The notes beneath the pieces were generated by a model. It worked only from the letters and a program-made list of their open reading frames with translations, was not told where the DNA came from and ran no database searches. Shown piece after piece: positions 1-5,609 of a stretch of 10,852 bases of DNA (the stretch's first letter is position 1; every line of letters starts with the position of its first letter). The position numbers and the translations under genes are program-made. The stretch is taken from NCBI GenBank assembly GCA_934162555.1, contig CAKPJE010000025.1, positions 1 to 10,852 of the forward strand, given 5' to 3'. Origin of the DNA: an uncultured Bacilli bacterium (GTDB taxonomy: Bacteria > Bacillota_I > Bacilli_A > RF39 > UBA660).

Positions 1-1272
1 TTTATCTATTTCATCTATTAGTATTACAGGATTAATACTACCAGATTTTTTAAGTGCCGAAACTATCCTACCAGGATTTGAACCAATATAAGTTTTTCTA
101 TGTCCCAATATTTCGGCTTCATCTGATATACCACCCAAAGAAATTTTTGCAAAATTCCTATTAATAGCATTCGCGATTGAATAAGCAAGGGAAGTTTTAC
201 CAACACCAGGTGGCCCAACAAAACAAATAATTGGACTTTTTAAATTTTCTTTCTTCTGTTTAACAGCTAAATATTCAATAATTCTTAATTTAACATTTTC
301 TAATCCTGAATGAGTATCATCCAATTTTTTTCTCGCATCTGCTAGATCAAAATTGTCAATCGTTTCTTTATTCCAAGGAATATCTAATAACCAATCAATA
401 TAATTTCTAATAGTAGTTAATTCAGGAGAAGAAGAATTAGACACACTCAATTTTCTTAATTCATTTTTAAGTCTTTCTTTTATATTGATAGGAGCATCCA
501 ATAAAGCAATATCTTTTCTTAAATTTTCTATTTCAATTTCTTTATACGATAAATCACCAAGTTCTTCTTGAATAGCCTTTATTTTTTCTCTTAAAATATA
601 TTCCTTTTGGTTATTATCTAAATCTTTTCTTACCTTAGCATCTATTTCTTTTTCGATCTTAAACATTTCCTCTTCTTTATAAATATCTTCTAAGATCATT
701 CTTGATCTAGCAATTGGATCAAGCTCAAATAAATACTCTTTTTTTCTCTCTAAAGCAACAGGTATTTGTGAAGCAATAATATCTGTCATTTTGGACAAAT
801 CTGTAATATTCATAATTAAAGACAAAACTGAATTACTAATATATGGTACCGATTTTATATAACTTTCAACTTCTTTATATAATTTTTTAATCGTTACTTC
901 TTCTACAGATTCATCTATTTTTTTAGGTTCTATTTCTGATATTATTGATTCTATAATATCAGAACTATGATTCAAATATTCATGAACATTTGCTCTTTTA
1001 AGACCTTTTATAATTACTCTTGTTTTCCCATTAGGTAGTTCAATTTTATGTGTTATTTTAGCAATAACACCAGTTTTTGGTAAATCAGACTTATCAGGTG
1101 ATTCTTCTAAAGGATTTTTCTGGTTTACAATCAATATTTCATTATCATGAAACATTTCTGATATATCTATTACATTAGAACTCGACATATTATCAAATTC
1201 TAATCTTATTTCATTATTCGGAAGTAATATTATTCCCTTAAGGATGATTACTGGTAAATTTTCTTTAATCAT
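1..1272 (-). CDS. lon: ATP-dependent protease Lon, N-terminal 424 residues (cut by left edge)
   Basis: Lon is a cytosolic AAA+ serine protease that unfolds and degrades misfolded and regulatory proteins. The visible part has the N-terminal substrate-binding LAN domain (about 5-195, opening LPVIILKGIILLPN), a charged helical linker (about 195-300, including QKEYILREKIKAIQEELG), and the start of the AAA+ module. Walker A GPPGVGKT is at 353-360 and Walker B ILIDEIDK at 417-424; these positions closely match other bacterial Lons. The rest of the ATPase and the Ser-Lys protease domain lie beyond base 1. ATG 1272 is chosen because AGGGAGG (1278-1284) lies 5 bases upstream; an in-frame ATG at 1287 has no ribosome site and would place that Shine-Dalgarno inside the gene. 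The gene has its own promoter (1296-1324). No CtsR or CIRCE operator was seen. Identity is very secure. Confidence 0.97.
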   Translation of the reverse strand, partial: MIKENLPVIILKGIILLPNNEIRLEFDNMSSSNVIDISEMFHDNEILIVNQKNPLEESPDKSDLPKTGVIAKITHKIELPNGKTRVIIKGLKRANVHEYLNHSSDIIESIISEIEPKKIDESVEEVTIKKLYKEVESYIKSVPYISNSVLSLIMNITDLSKMTDIIASQIPVALERKKEYLFELDPIARSRMILEDIYKEEEMFKIEKEIDAKVRKDLDNNQKEYILREKIKAIQEELGDLSYKEIEIENLRKDIALLDAPINIKERLKNELRKLSVSNSSSPELTTIRNYIDWLLDIPWNKETIDNFDLADARKKLDDTHSGLENVKLRIIEYLAVKQKKENLKSPIICFVGPPGVGKTSLAYSIANAINRNFAKISLGGISDEAEILGHRKTYIGSNPGRIVSALKKSGSINPVILIDEIDK

Positions 1273-1295
1273 ATTAACCTCCCTCATAGTCATTT

Positions 1296-1324
1296 ATTAT
1301 AGTATGAAAGGCTAAAAATGTCCA
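1296..1324 (-). promoter_or_regulatory. sigma-A-type promoter of lon
   Basis: On the minus strand, TGGACA (1319-1324) is followed by a 17-base spacer and a perfect TATAAT (1296-1301). The predicted start of transcription is near 1289, giving a leader of about 17 bases that just includes the lon Shine-Dalgarno. It lies in the 71-base gap after the upstream gene, so lon can be transcribed independently. Confidence 0.8.
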
Positions 1325-1343
1325 CCGATTTTAATTAATTTCT

Positions 1344-2180
1344 TTATTTTTCCAATAATAGATTATCCAATTTTACTATTTCCTTACCTCTTGCTTTAAT
1401 TTCCTTAATTACCATATTTAACTCTTTAATATTTTCTTCATTGACATAAATGGAAATAATATCACCATTATTTAATTTTTTACTAATATTCATTAAAGAT
1501 TTATTTTTAATTATTGTTGTAGGCACAACTGTATAGGCCTTATTACGTGAACAAACTTCTAAGACTTCTTTGTCTAAATTTTCCGTATAGCAAAAATTAT
1601 CATTAAACTTTTTAATAATAGTACTCATCCATATAAAGTCAGAATTTTTATAATCCATATTATAACTTAAATTACCGATTAAATGATTTGAACTCATTTT
1701 GTTTATTAAAGAATTATTCTGTTCAATAAAATCACCTGTAACAAATATATTACCCGGAACTTTATTTCGATCAAGGATTTCTAATAGATTATCTATATAA
1801 TCATTATTTTTAACCAAAAATATTAAAGAAACCTCTTTTTTACTTTTATTTCCTCCTATAACAAATTTGTTTTTATTATTAAAAAGTAATTCTTTTGGTT
1901 TAATTTCTTTAATTATAAGTAAAGTTTCATTAAATAATCCCATTTTTTTCATTTTGTAGTAACTTTCAGAAGTATCTACCATTTGCCCACTAATACCTGG
2001 TATAATTGTATTATCAAGAATAACTGCTTCTTTAGGTTCAACATAATATTTATCTTGAACCTCTTTTATTTTAATCATTATTTCATCTTGTTCTTTTAAA
2101 ACAGTTGCTGTTTTTTCTGTAAAAATAAAACTAAAGATAAAAAGCGCAAGTATACCAATATATTCAAATATTTTTTTCAT
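1344..2180 (-). CDS. Membrane-anchored polysaccharide-deacetylase-like protein, probable pseudoenzyme
   Basis: The 278-residue protein has one N-terminal membrane segment (about 5-20, EYIGILALFIFSFIF) with no clear signal-peptidase site, so it is probably anchored with its body outside. Residues 116-277 resemble a NodB (carbohydrate esterase 4) fold: VSLIFLVKNN stands where VALTFDDGP is expected, VPGNIFVTGDFIE matches the usual KATFFVTG strand, and IGNLSYN matches the GNHSYTH motif. The metal-binding residues are gone: the motif-1 Asp pair is replaced, HxxxH becomes L171...M175, and the late LLH motif reads ISIYV. Deacetylation is therefore unlikely; a structural or glycan-binding role is inference. 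ATG 2180 is preferred over an upstream GTG (2207) because GGTGA (2186-2190) sits 5 bases before it. It is co-oriented with lon; I see no convincing promoter for it. Confidence 0.75.
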   Translation of the reverse strand: MKKIFEYIGILALFIFSFIFTEKTATVLKEQDEIMIKIKEVQDKYYVEPKEAVILDNTIIPGISGQMVDTSESYYKMKKMGLFNETLLIIKEIKPKELLFNNKNKFVIGGNKSKKEVSLIFLVKNNDYIDNLLEILDRNKVPGNIFVTGDFIEQNNSLINKMSSNHLIGNLSYNMDYKNSDFIWMSTIIKKFNDNFCYTENLDKEVLEVCSRNKAYTVVPTTIIKNKSLMNISKKLNNGDIISIYVNEENIKELNMVIKEIKARGKEIVKLDNLLLEK

Positions 2181-2185
2181 TCTTT

Positions 2186-2190
2186 TCACC
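2186..2190 (-). promoter_or_regulatory. Shine-Dalgarno site that sets the deacetylase-like start
   Basis: GGTGA on the minus strand lies 5 bases before ATG 2180. The longer alternative starting at GTG 2207 has no purine-rich site in front of it and would add nine residues ahead of a normal MKK membrane-anchor start. Confidence 0.6.
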
Positions 2191-2205
2191 AATATAATGT
2201 TATGC

Positions 2206-2232
2206 ACTATTAATTATTTTTTTCATACTATA
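2206..2232 (+). promoter_or_regulatory. Possible promoter of the Tyr/Gly-rich gene, resembling a late-sporulation type
   Basis: CATACTATA (2224-2232) fits the CATAnnnTA -10 pattern of SigK/SigE-type sporulation promoters, and an AC pair (2206-2207) lies 16 bases upstream as in SigK promoters. No good TTGACA-type -35 is present. Such short AT-rich matches occur often by chance, and sporulation in this organism is unproven. Confidence 0.25.
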
Positions 2233-2238
2233 TGAATG

Positions 2239-2245
2239 AAAGGAG
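2239..2245 (+). promoter_or_regulatory. Strong Shine-Dalgarno site that fixes the start at 2251
   Basis: AAAGGAG lies 5 bases before ATG 2251. The earlier in-frame ATG at 2236 would place this site inside the coding region and has no ribosome site of its own. Confidence 0.85.
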
Positions 2246-2250
2246 ATAAT

Positions 2251-2451
2251 ATGTATCAGAATTATTATCCTGGATATAGAGGAAATGATCGCTTCATCAG
2301 TGGCGGTTTCTTAGGACCATTCATTCTAGGAGGCCTAACAGGAGGTTTGGTCGCACCTTATTTTAATGGACCAAATTATGGTCCTAGACCATACAATTAT
2401 TCCTACAACAACTACTATTATCCATATTGTCCAGGACCATATTGTAGATAA
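2251..2451 (+). CDS. Small Tyr/Gly/Pro-rich protein, coat-like
   Basis: This 66-residue protein holds 14 Tyr, 12 Gly and 9 Pro. It has three parts: a tyrosine-rich start (MYQNYYPGYRG), a glycine-spaced hydrophobic centre (about 19-38, GFLGPFILGGLTGGLVAPYF), and a Tyr/Asn/Pro tail ending YCPGPYC with two cysteines. There is no signal peptide or recognised enzyme domain. The composition resembles small spore-coat or cell-surface proteins of Bacillota, which can cross-link through tyrosine or cysteine; this is resemblance only, not a family assignment. It is the only plus-strand gene in the window, divergent from the deacetylase-like gene (70-base gap), has an excellent ribosome site, and ends directly at a strong terminator. 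These signals make it a real gene despite its size. Confidence 0.8.
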   Translation: MYQNYYPGYRGNDRFISGGFLGPFILGGLTGGLVAPYFNGPNYGPRPYNYSYNNYYYPYCPGPYCR

Positions 2452-2477
2452 AAAAATGAGAAAAAATCTCATTTTTT
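2451..2477. terminator. Bidirectional intrinsic terminator between convergent genes
   Basis: AAAAAATGAGA (2451-2461) pairs perfectly with TCTCATTTTTT (2467-2477) around an AAAAA loop, giving a T-run on both strands. It begins in the stop codon of the plus-strand small gene and contains the TGA stop (2469-2471) of the minus-strand sigma-like gene, so it can end transcription from both sides. Confidence 0.85.
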
Positions 2478-3104
2478 AAATTGTTTAGTTAATTTTTTTA
2501 AACCATTATCTTTTAATTGTCTTACTCTTTCTCTAGAAATACCACTCTCATACGATATTTCATCTAAAGTTGCTTCTTCACCAAAATATAAATAAGTAGC
2601 TTTTCTTTCTTTTGGTGTTAATAAAGAATCCATTTTATCAAGTAAATAACTATTTTCATTATATGATATTAAAGATTCTTTAACAGAAAATTTTAAATTA
2701 AGTTTTCTAATCATCTTATCAATTTCTTTACTTTTTATTCCCAAGATTGATATATATTCATCATATGTAGGATAACGATTATATTTTTTAATATATTTAA
2801 AATAACTAATCAATAACTTGCGATAATCACGATATTTTAACATTTGTCTTTCATAAAATTGAGTATTAAAACTACTAAAGAAACTATTAAAATTCGCACA
2901 TTCATGTTTTCTAGCTCTTTTTATTAATAATTCATAACCTTCACTTTTTAAATCTTCAAAATCTTGTTCATTTAATATCATTTTATTTTCAGAGTATAAT
3001 TTAGTCGCTAAAATATCTACATATGGCATAAATGCTATTATAAATTGTTCTATTTTATTTGAACTCCATAATTCTTCATATTCATTAAATGTTAATTTTT
3101 TCAT
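2469..3104 (-). CDS. Sigma-70-like factor, second gene of a tandem pair
   Basis: The 211-residue protein has the layout of a short sigma-70-family factor without region 1. A region-2-like helical segment (about 20-100) contains PYVDILATKLYSEN and DFEDLKSEGYELLIK, corresponding to the core-binding eDLiQeG motif. A region-3-like segment follows (about 105-140, YPTYDEYISILGI). A clear region-4 helix-turn-helix lies at about 160-207 (TPKERKA, TLDEISYESGISRERVRQLK), the part that normally contacts -35 elements. The usual region 2.3/2.4 aromatic and promoter-melting residues are weak, so promoter use is unknown. Its ATG overlaps the TGA of the upstream paralogue (ATGA) and lacks a strong ribosome site, which implies translational coupling. 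It could be an alternative sigma factor or a DNA-binding relative that no longer directs polymerase. Confidence 0.75.
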   Translation of the reverse strand: MKKLTFNEYEELWSSNKIEQFIIAFMPYVDILATKLYSENKMILNEQDFEDLKSEGYELLIKRARKHECANFNSFFSSFNTQFYERQMLKYRDYRKLLISYFKYIKKYNRYPTYDEYISILGIKSKEIDKMIRKLNLKFSVKESLISYNENSYLLDKMDSLLTPKERKATYLYFGEEATLDEISYESGISRERVRQLKDNGLKKLTKQFKK

Positions 3105-3751
3105 CTAGTCTTCATTCTTTCTTTTAATTTTAATATTCCCTTTTCATTTATTTGTCTTATTCTTTCTCTAGATAGTCCATAATCTTTTTTAATTTCTTCT
3201 AAAGTTCTATTTTGTAAAGTATGAGCTGTAACAATTCCTTTTTCTTTATCACTTAAAACTTCAAATAATTCCCCATAATATATTTTATTTATAATACCAT
3301 CTTCATAATTTACTTCAGAATCACAAAAAGCAAATTTTAAATGGGCACTTTCTATATAATTTTTTATATCTTGTGATCTTAAAGTTATACCACATTGTTT
3401 TAAATAGTTAATAAATTCTTCATAAGTTGGACATTTTTTATTAAAGTTCAAATATTGATAAAATAATTCTACTATTTTTTTACGTCTTCCATATTTTCTT
3501 ATACTATTAACATAGTATTGTTTAAAAAATAATTGATTAAATACATTAAATTTATCAGTTGGATATTTTTTATAAATCAATAAAGCATATTCACATCCTA
3601 TTTGGATTAAATCATCTAAATCCTCTTCTTTAAATAAAATTTTATTTTCTGAATATATCTTTTTGGCATAGTATTTTACATATGGTACAAAAGAAGTCAT
3701 AAATTCTTCTAAACTACCATTTTTAAATATTTTATACATATCTTTTTTCAT
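3101..3751 (-). CDS. Sigma-70-like factor, first gene of a tandem pair
   Basis: The 216-residue protein is a diverged paralogue of the gene that follows it, with the same order of segments. Region 2-like: FVPYVKYYAKKIYSENK and EEDLDDLIQIGCEYALLIYKK (about 18-65); its DLDDLIQIG is nearer to the sigma consensus than in the partner. Region 3-like: CPTYEEFINYLKQCGI (about 107-122). Region 4 helix-turn-helix: about 165-210, TLEEIKKDYGLSRERIRQIN. Basic residues RKYGRRKK (85-92) follow region 2. ATG 3751 has GGGGG (3760-3764) 8 bases upstream; the Met at codon 5 has no such site. A strong promoter is directly upstream. No anti-sigma factor is recognisable beside the pair. The family call is good; the regulon is unknown. 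Confidence 0.78.
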   Translation of the reverse strand: MKKDMYKIFKNGSLEEFMTSFVPYVKYYAKKIYSENKILFKEEDLDDLIQIGCEYALLIYKKYPTDKFNVFNQLFFKQYYVNSIRKYGRRKKIVELFYQYLNFNKKCPTYEEFINYLKQCGITLRSQDIKNYIESAHLKFAFCDSEVNYEDGIINKIYYGELFEVLSDKEKGIVTAHTLQNRTLEEIKKDYGLSRERIRQINEKGILKLKERMKTR

Positions 3752-3772
3752 ACCAACTACCCCCTACTAGCA

Positions 3773-3800
3773 ATTGTACTATTTTTAATTTTTTTGTCAA
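3773..3800 (-). promoter_or_regulatory. Strong sigma-A-type promoter of the sigma-like gene pair
   Basis: On the minus strand a perfect TTGACA (3795-3800) and TACAAT (3773-3778) are separated by 16 bases. Predicted transcription starts near 3766, leaving a leader of about 15 bases that carries the Shine-Dalgarno. Confidence 0.85.
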
Positions 3801-3808
3801 ATGGACAA
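3794..3808. promoter_or_regulatory. Candidate operator palindrome overlapping the -35
   Basis: TTGTC-AAATG-GACAA is a 5+5 inverted repeat with a 5-base centre that overlaps the -35 hexamer of the sigma-like pair. A protein bound here would block polymerase. Complementary T-rich and A-rich runs flank it (3787-3795 and 3812-3820). No regulator is known; the palindrome is short. Confidence 0.3.
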
Positions 3809-3911
3809 GGTAAAAAAATTGTTTACAGTACTTTATTCTTAAACCTAAAGAAATCTTATTTCTAACTACATAATATTTATACTTACGTTTAAATTCTTAT
3901 TTATATAGAAA

Positions 3912-3931
3912 AAGAAGCTATTTAGCTTCTT
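3912..3931 (-). terminator. Intrinsic terminator of rny, folded around its stop codon
   Basis: Read on the minus strand, AAGAAGCT, loop AAAT and AGCTTCTT form an 8-base stem followed by TTT. The rny stop codon TAG (3918-3920) lies in the loop and downstream arm, so the hairpin starts inside the last codons. Confidence 0.75.
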
Positions 3932-5471
3932 CTACAGCTCTAGTTTCTCGAATAACAGTTACTTTAATAGTACCTGGATATTGAAGTTCATTTTCGATTC
4001 TTTCTTTTATATCACGTGCTACTTTATAACTTCCTGAATCATCAATATCTTCTGGTTTAACAATAACTCTTATTTCACGACCAGCTTGAACAGCAAATGT
4101 TTTTTCAACTCCACTTATAGAATTGGCAATATTCTCCAAATCTTCTAGTCGTTTCAAGTAATTTTCTAAAGAATCGTTCCTAGCGCCAGGTCTTGAAGCA
4201 GACAAAGCATCTGCAACAGCCACAAGTACAGCTATTACACTTTTTGCTTCTTTATCTCCATGGTGTGATTCAATTGCATCAATAACAATATCATTTTCTT
4301 TGTATCTCTTAGCAATATCCGCACCTATTGTAACATGGCTACCTTCTACATCATGATCAATAGCTTTACCAATATCGTGAAGTAATCCTGCTCTTTTAGC
4401 AATTGCTTCATTTTCACCAATTTCACTAGCAAGTATACCTGCTAAATGGGCAACTTCAAGAGAATGTTTTAAAGCATTTTGACCATAACTAGTACGGAAA
4501 TGAAGTTTACCAACTAATTCAACTAGTTCAGGATCCATTTTATTGATTCCAAGTTCAAATAAAGCACTTTCACCATATTCTCTAATTTTACTTTTCATAT
4601 CTTCTGAAACTTTTTCATAAAGTTCTTCAATTCTAGAAGGATGAATTCTACCATCTTTAATTAAAGATTCAATTGTAACTCTAGCTATTTCTCTTCTTAA
4701 AGGATCAAATGATGAAACAACAATAGCTTCTGGCGTATCATCAATTATTAAATCAACGCCTGTTACAGCTTCAATTGTTCTAATATTTCTTCCTTCACGA
4801 CCAATTATACGGCCTTTCATTTCTTCATTTGGTAAAGAAACAACAGTAACTGTTTGATCGCCAGCAACATCAGCAGAATATCTTTGCATACATGCTACAA
4901 GTAATGCTTTTGATTTTTTATCTGCTTCTAATTTAGCTTCGCTTTCTCTGTCTTTAATGTAAACAGCTATTTCTTTATCCATCATTTCTTCGACATTTTT
5001 TAAAACAATTTTTCTTGCTTCTTCTTTCGAATAACCAGCAATTTCTTCAAGTACTGATTCTTCTTTTTTTCTTAATTCCTCCACTTTTACTTTTTCATCT
5101 TGAATTTCTTTTTGCTTATTTATTATATTGTTTTCTTTTTCTTCTAATAAGTTTTCTCTGCTTTGCAAGCTTTGATCACGGCGATCCATATTATTTTCAC
5201 GCACAATAAGCCTATCTTCAGATGCTTTAATTTCATTTTTTTTCTCTTTTATTTCTTTCTCTGCCTCTTCTTTTAATACCCTGATTTCATCTTTTCCTTC
5301 TAAAAGATAATCTTTTTTGATTTTTTCAGCATCTTTTTGGGCTTTATCAAGCATTTCGGTAATGCTTTTAGAAGTATTATTTTTTCTTATATGATTAATA
5401 ATTAAAACACTAATAATACCAAATATAAGTCCTAAAATGACTAGTAAAATGGAAAGTAGTATATTATCCAT
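3918..5471 (-). CDS. rny: Ribonuclease Y
   Basis: RNase Y is the membrane-bound endoribonuclease that starts bulk mRNA decay and processes operon transcripts in many Bacillota. The 517-residue protein has the full standard architecture and length: a membrane anchor (about 4-25, [22 protein letters not shown]), a long charged coiled coil (about 35-185), a KH RNA-binding domain with GREG at 224-227 ([17 protein letters not shown]), and an HD phosphohydrolase domain with LLHDIGK (H365, D366), SHHGD (393-396) and a later metal-ligand Asp in [15 protein letters not shown] (D421). No key residue is missing. ATG 5471 is chosen because GGAGG (5477-5481) lies 5 bases upstream; the ATG at 5483 would run through that site. 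It is monocistronic, with its own promoter and terminator. Confidence 0.98.
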   Translation of the reverse strand: MDNILLSILLVILGLIFGIISVLIINHIRKNNTSKSITEMLDKAQKDAEKIKKDYLLEGKDEIRVLKEEAEKEIKEKKNEIKASEDRLIVRENNMDRRDQSLQSRENLLEEKENNIINKQKEIQDEKVKVEELRKKEESVLEEIAGYSKEEARKIVLKNVEEMMDKEIAVYIKDRESEAKLEADKKSKALLVACMQRYSADVAGDQTVTVVSLPNEEMKGRIIGREGRNIRTIEAVTGVDLIIDDTPEAIVVSSFDPLRREIARVTIESLIKDGRIHPSRIEELYEKVSEDMKSKIREYGESALFELGINKMDPELVELVGKLHFRTSYGQNALKHSLEVAHLAGILASEIGENEAIAKRAGLLHDIGKAIDHDVEGSHVTIGADIAKRYKENDIVIDAIESHHGDKEAKSVIAVLVAVADALSASRPGARNDSLENYLKRLEDLENIANSISGVEKTFAVQAGREIRVIVKPEDIDDSGSYKVARDIKERIENELQYPGTIKVTVIRETRAVEEAK

Positions 5472-5505
5472 AAAAACCTCCATTTAGAGTTTAACCTCCA
5501 CTACC

Positions 5506-5534
5506 ATTTTAATATTTTTTAAGGCATAAGTCAA
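5506..5534 (-). promoter_or_regulatory. sigma-A-type promoter of rny
   Basis: On the minus strand TTGACT (5529-5534) is followed by a 17-base spacer and TAAAAT (5506-5511). Predicted transcription starts near 5499, leaving a leader of about 28 bases. The leader contains a GGAGG close to its 5' end in addition to the functional GGAGG at 5477-5481. Confidence 0.8.
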
Positions 5535-5586
5535 TGAAATATACAAAATGCCCAAAAATTTTACAAATTTTATAAACAAAAAGTTT

Positions 5587-5609
5587 AAAAAAAAAGTTAT
5601 ATTATAACT
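5587..5609 (-). terminator. Intrinsic terminator of the YfhO-GtrA gene
   Basis: On the minus strand AGTTAT (5604-5609), loop AAT and ATAACT (5595-5600) form a short stem followed by a run of T (5587-5594). The TAA stop (5602-5604) lies inside the hairpin. The stem is short and AT-rich, but the T-run is long. Confidence 0.65.

Larger units (their letters stand above)
3752..3917. other. Intergenic region between rny and the sigma-like pair
   Basis: This is the longest gap in the window (166 bases). It holds the Shine-Dalgarno, promoter and candidate palindrome of the sigma-like pair and the downstream half of the rny terminator. From about 3825 to 3905 nothing further is recognisable except a 6-base inverted repeat (3849-3863) without a T-run. 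Confidence 0.7.

Noticed and set aside
3849..3863. AGAAAT-CTT-ATTTCT inverted repeat
   Set aside because: Only six base pairs in very AT-rich DNA, no T-run and no promoter overlap; likely chance.
5015..5209. Open frame on the plus strand opposite the coiled-coil part of rny
   Set aside because: Leu/Phe-rich shadow of a Glu/Lys-rich coiled coil; no ribosome site, and rny is certain here.
5484..5511. Short leader peptide ATG...TAA ahead of rny with an upstream GGAGG
   Set aside because: Its ATG overlaps the predicted -10 region and would lie before the transcription start.
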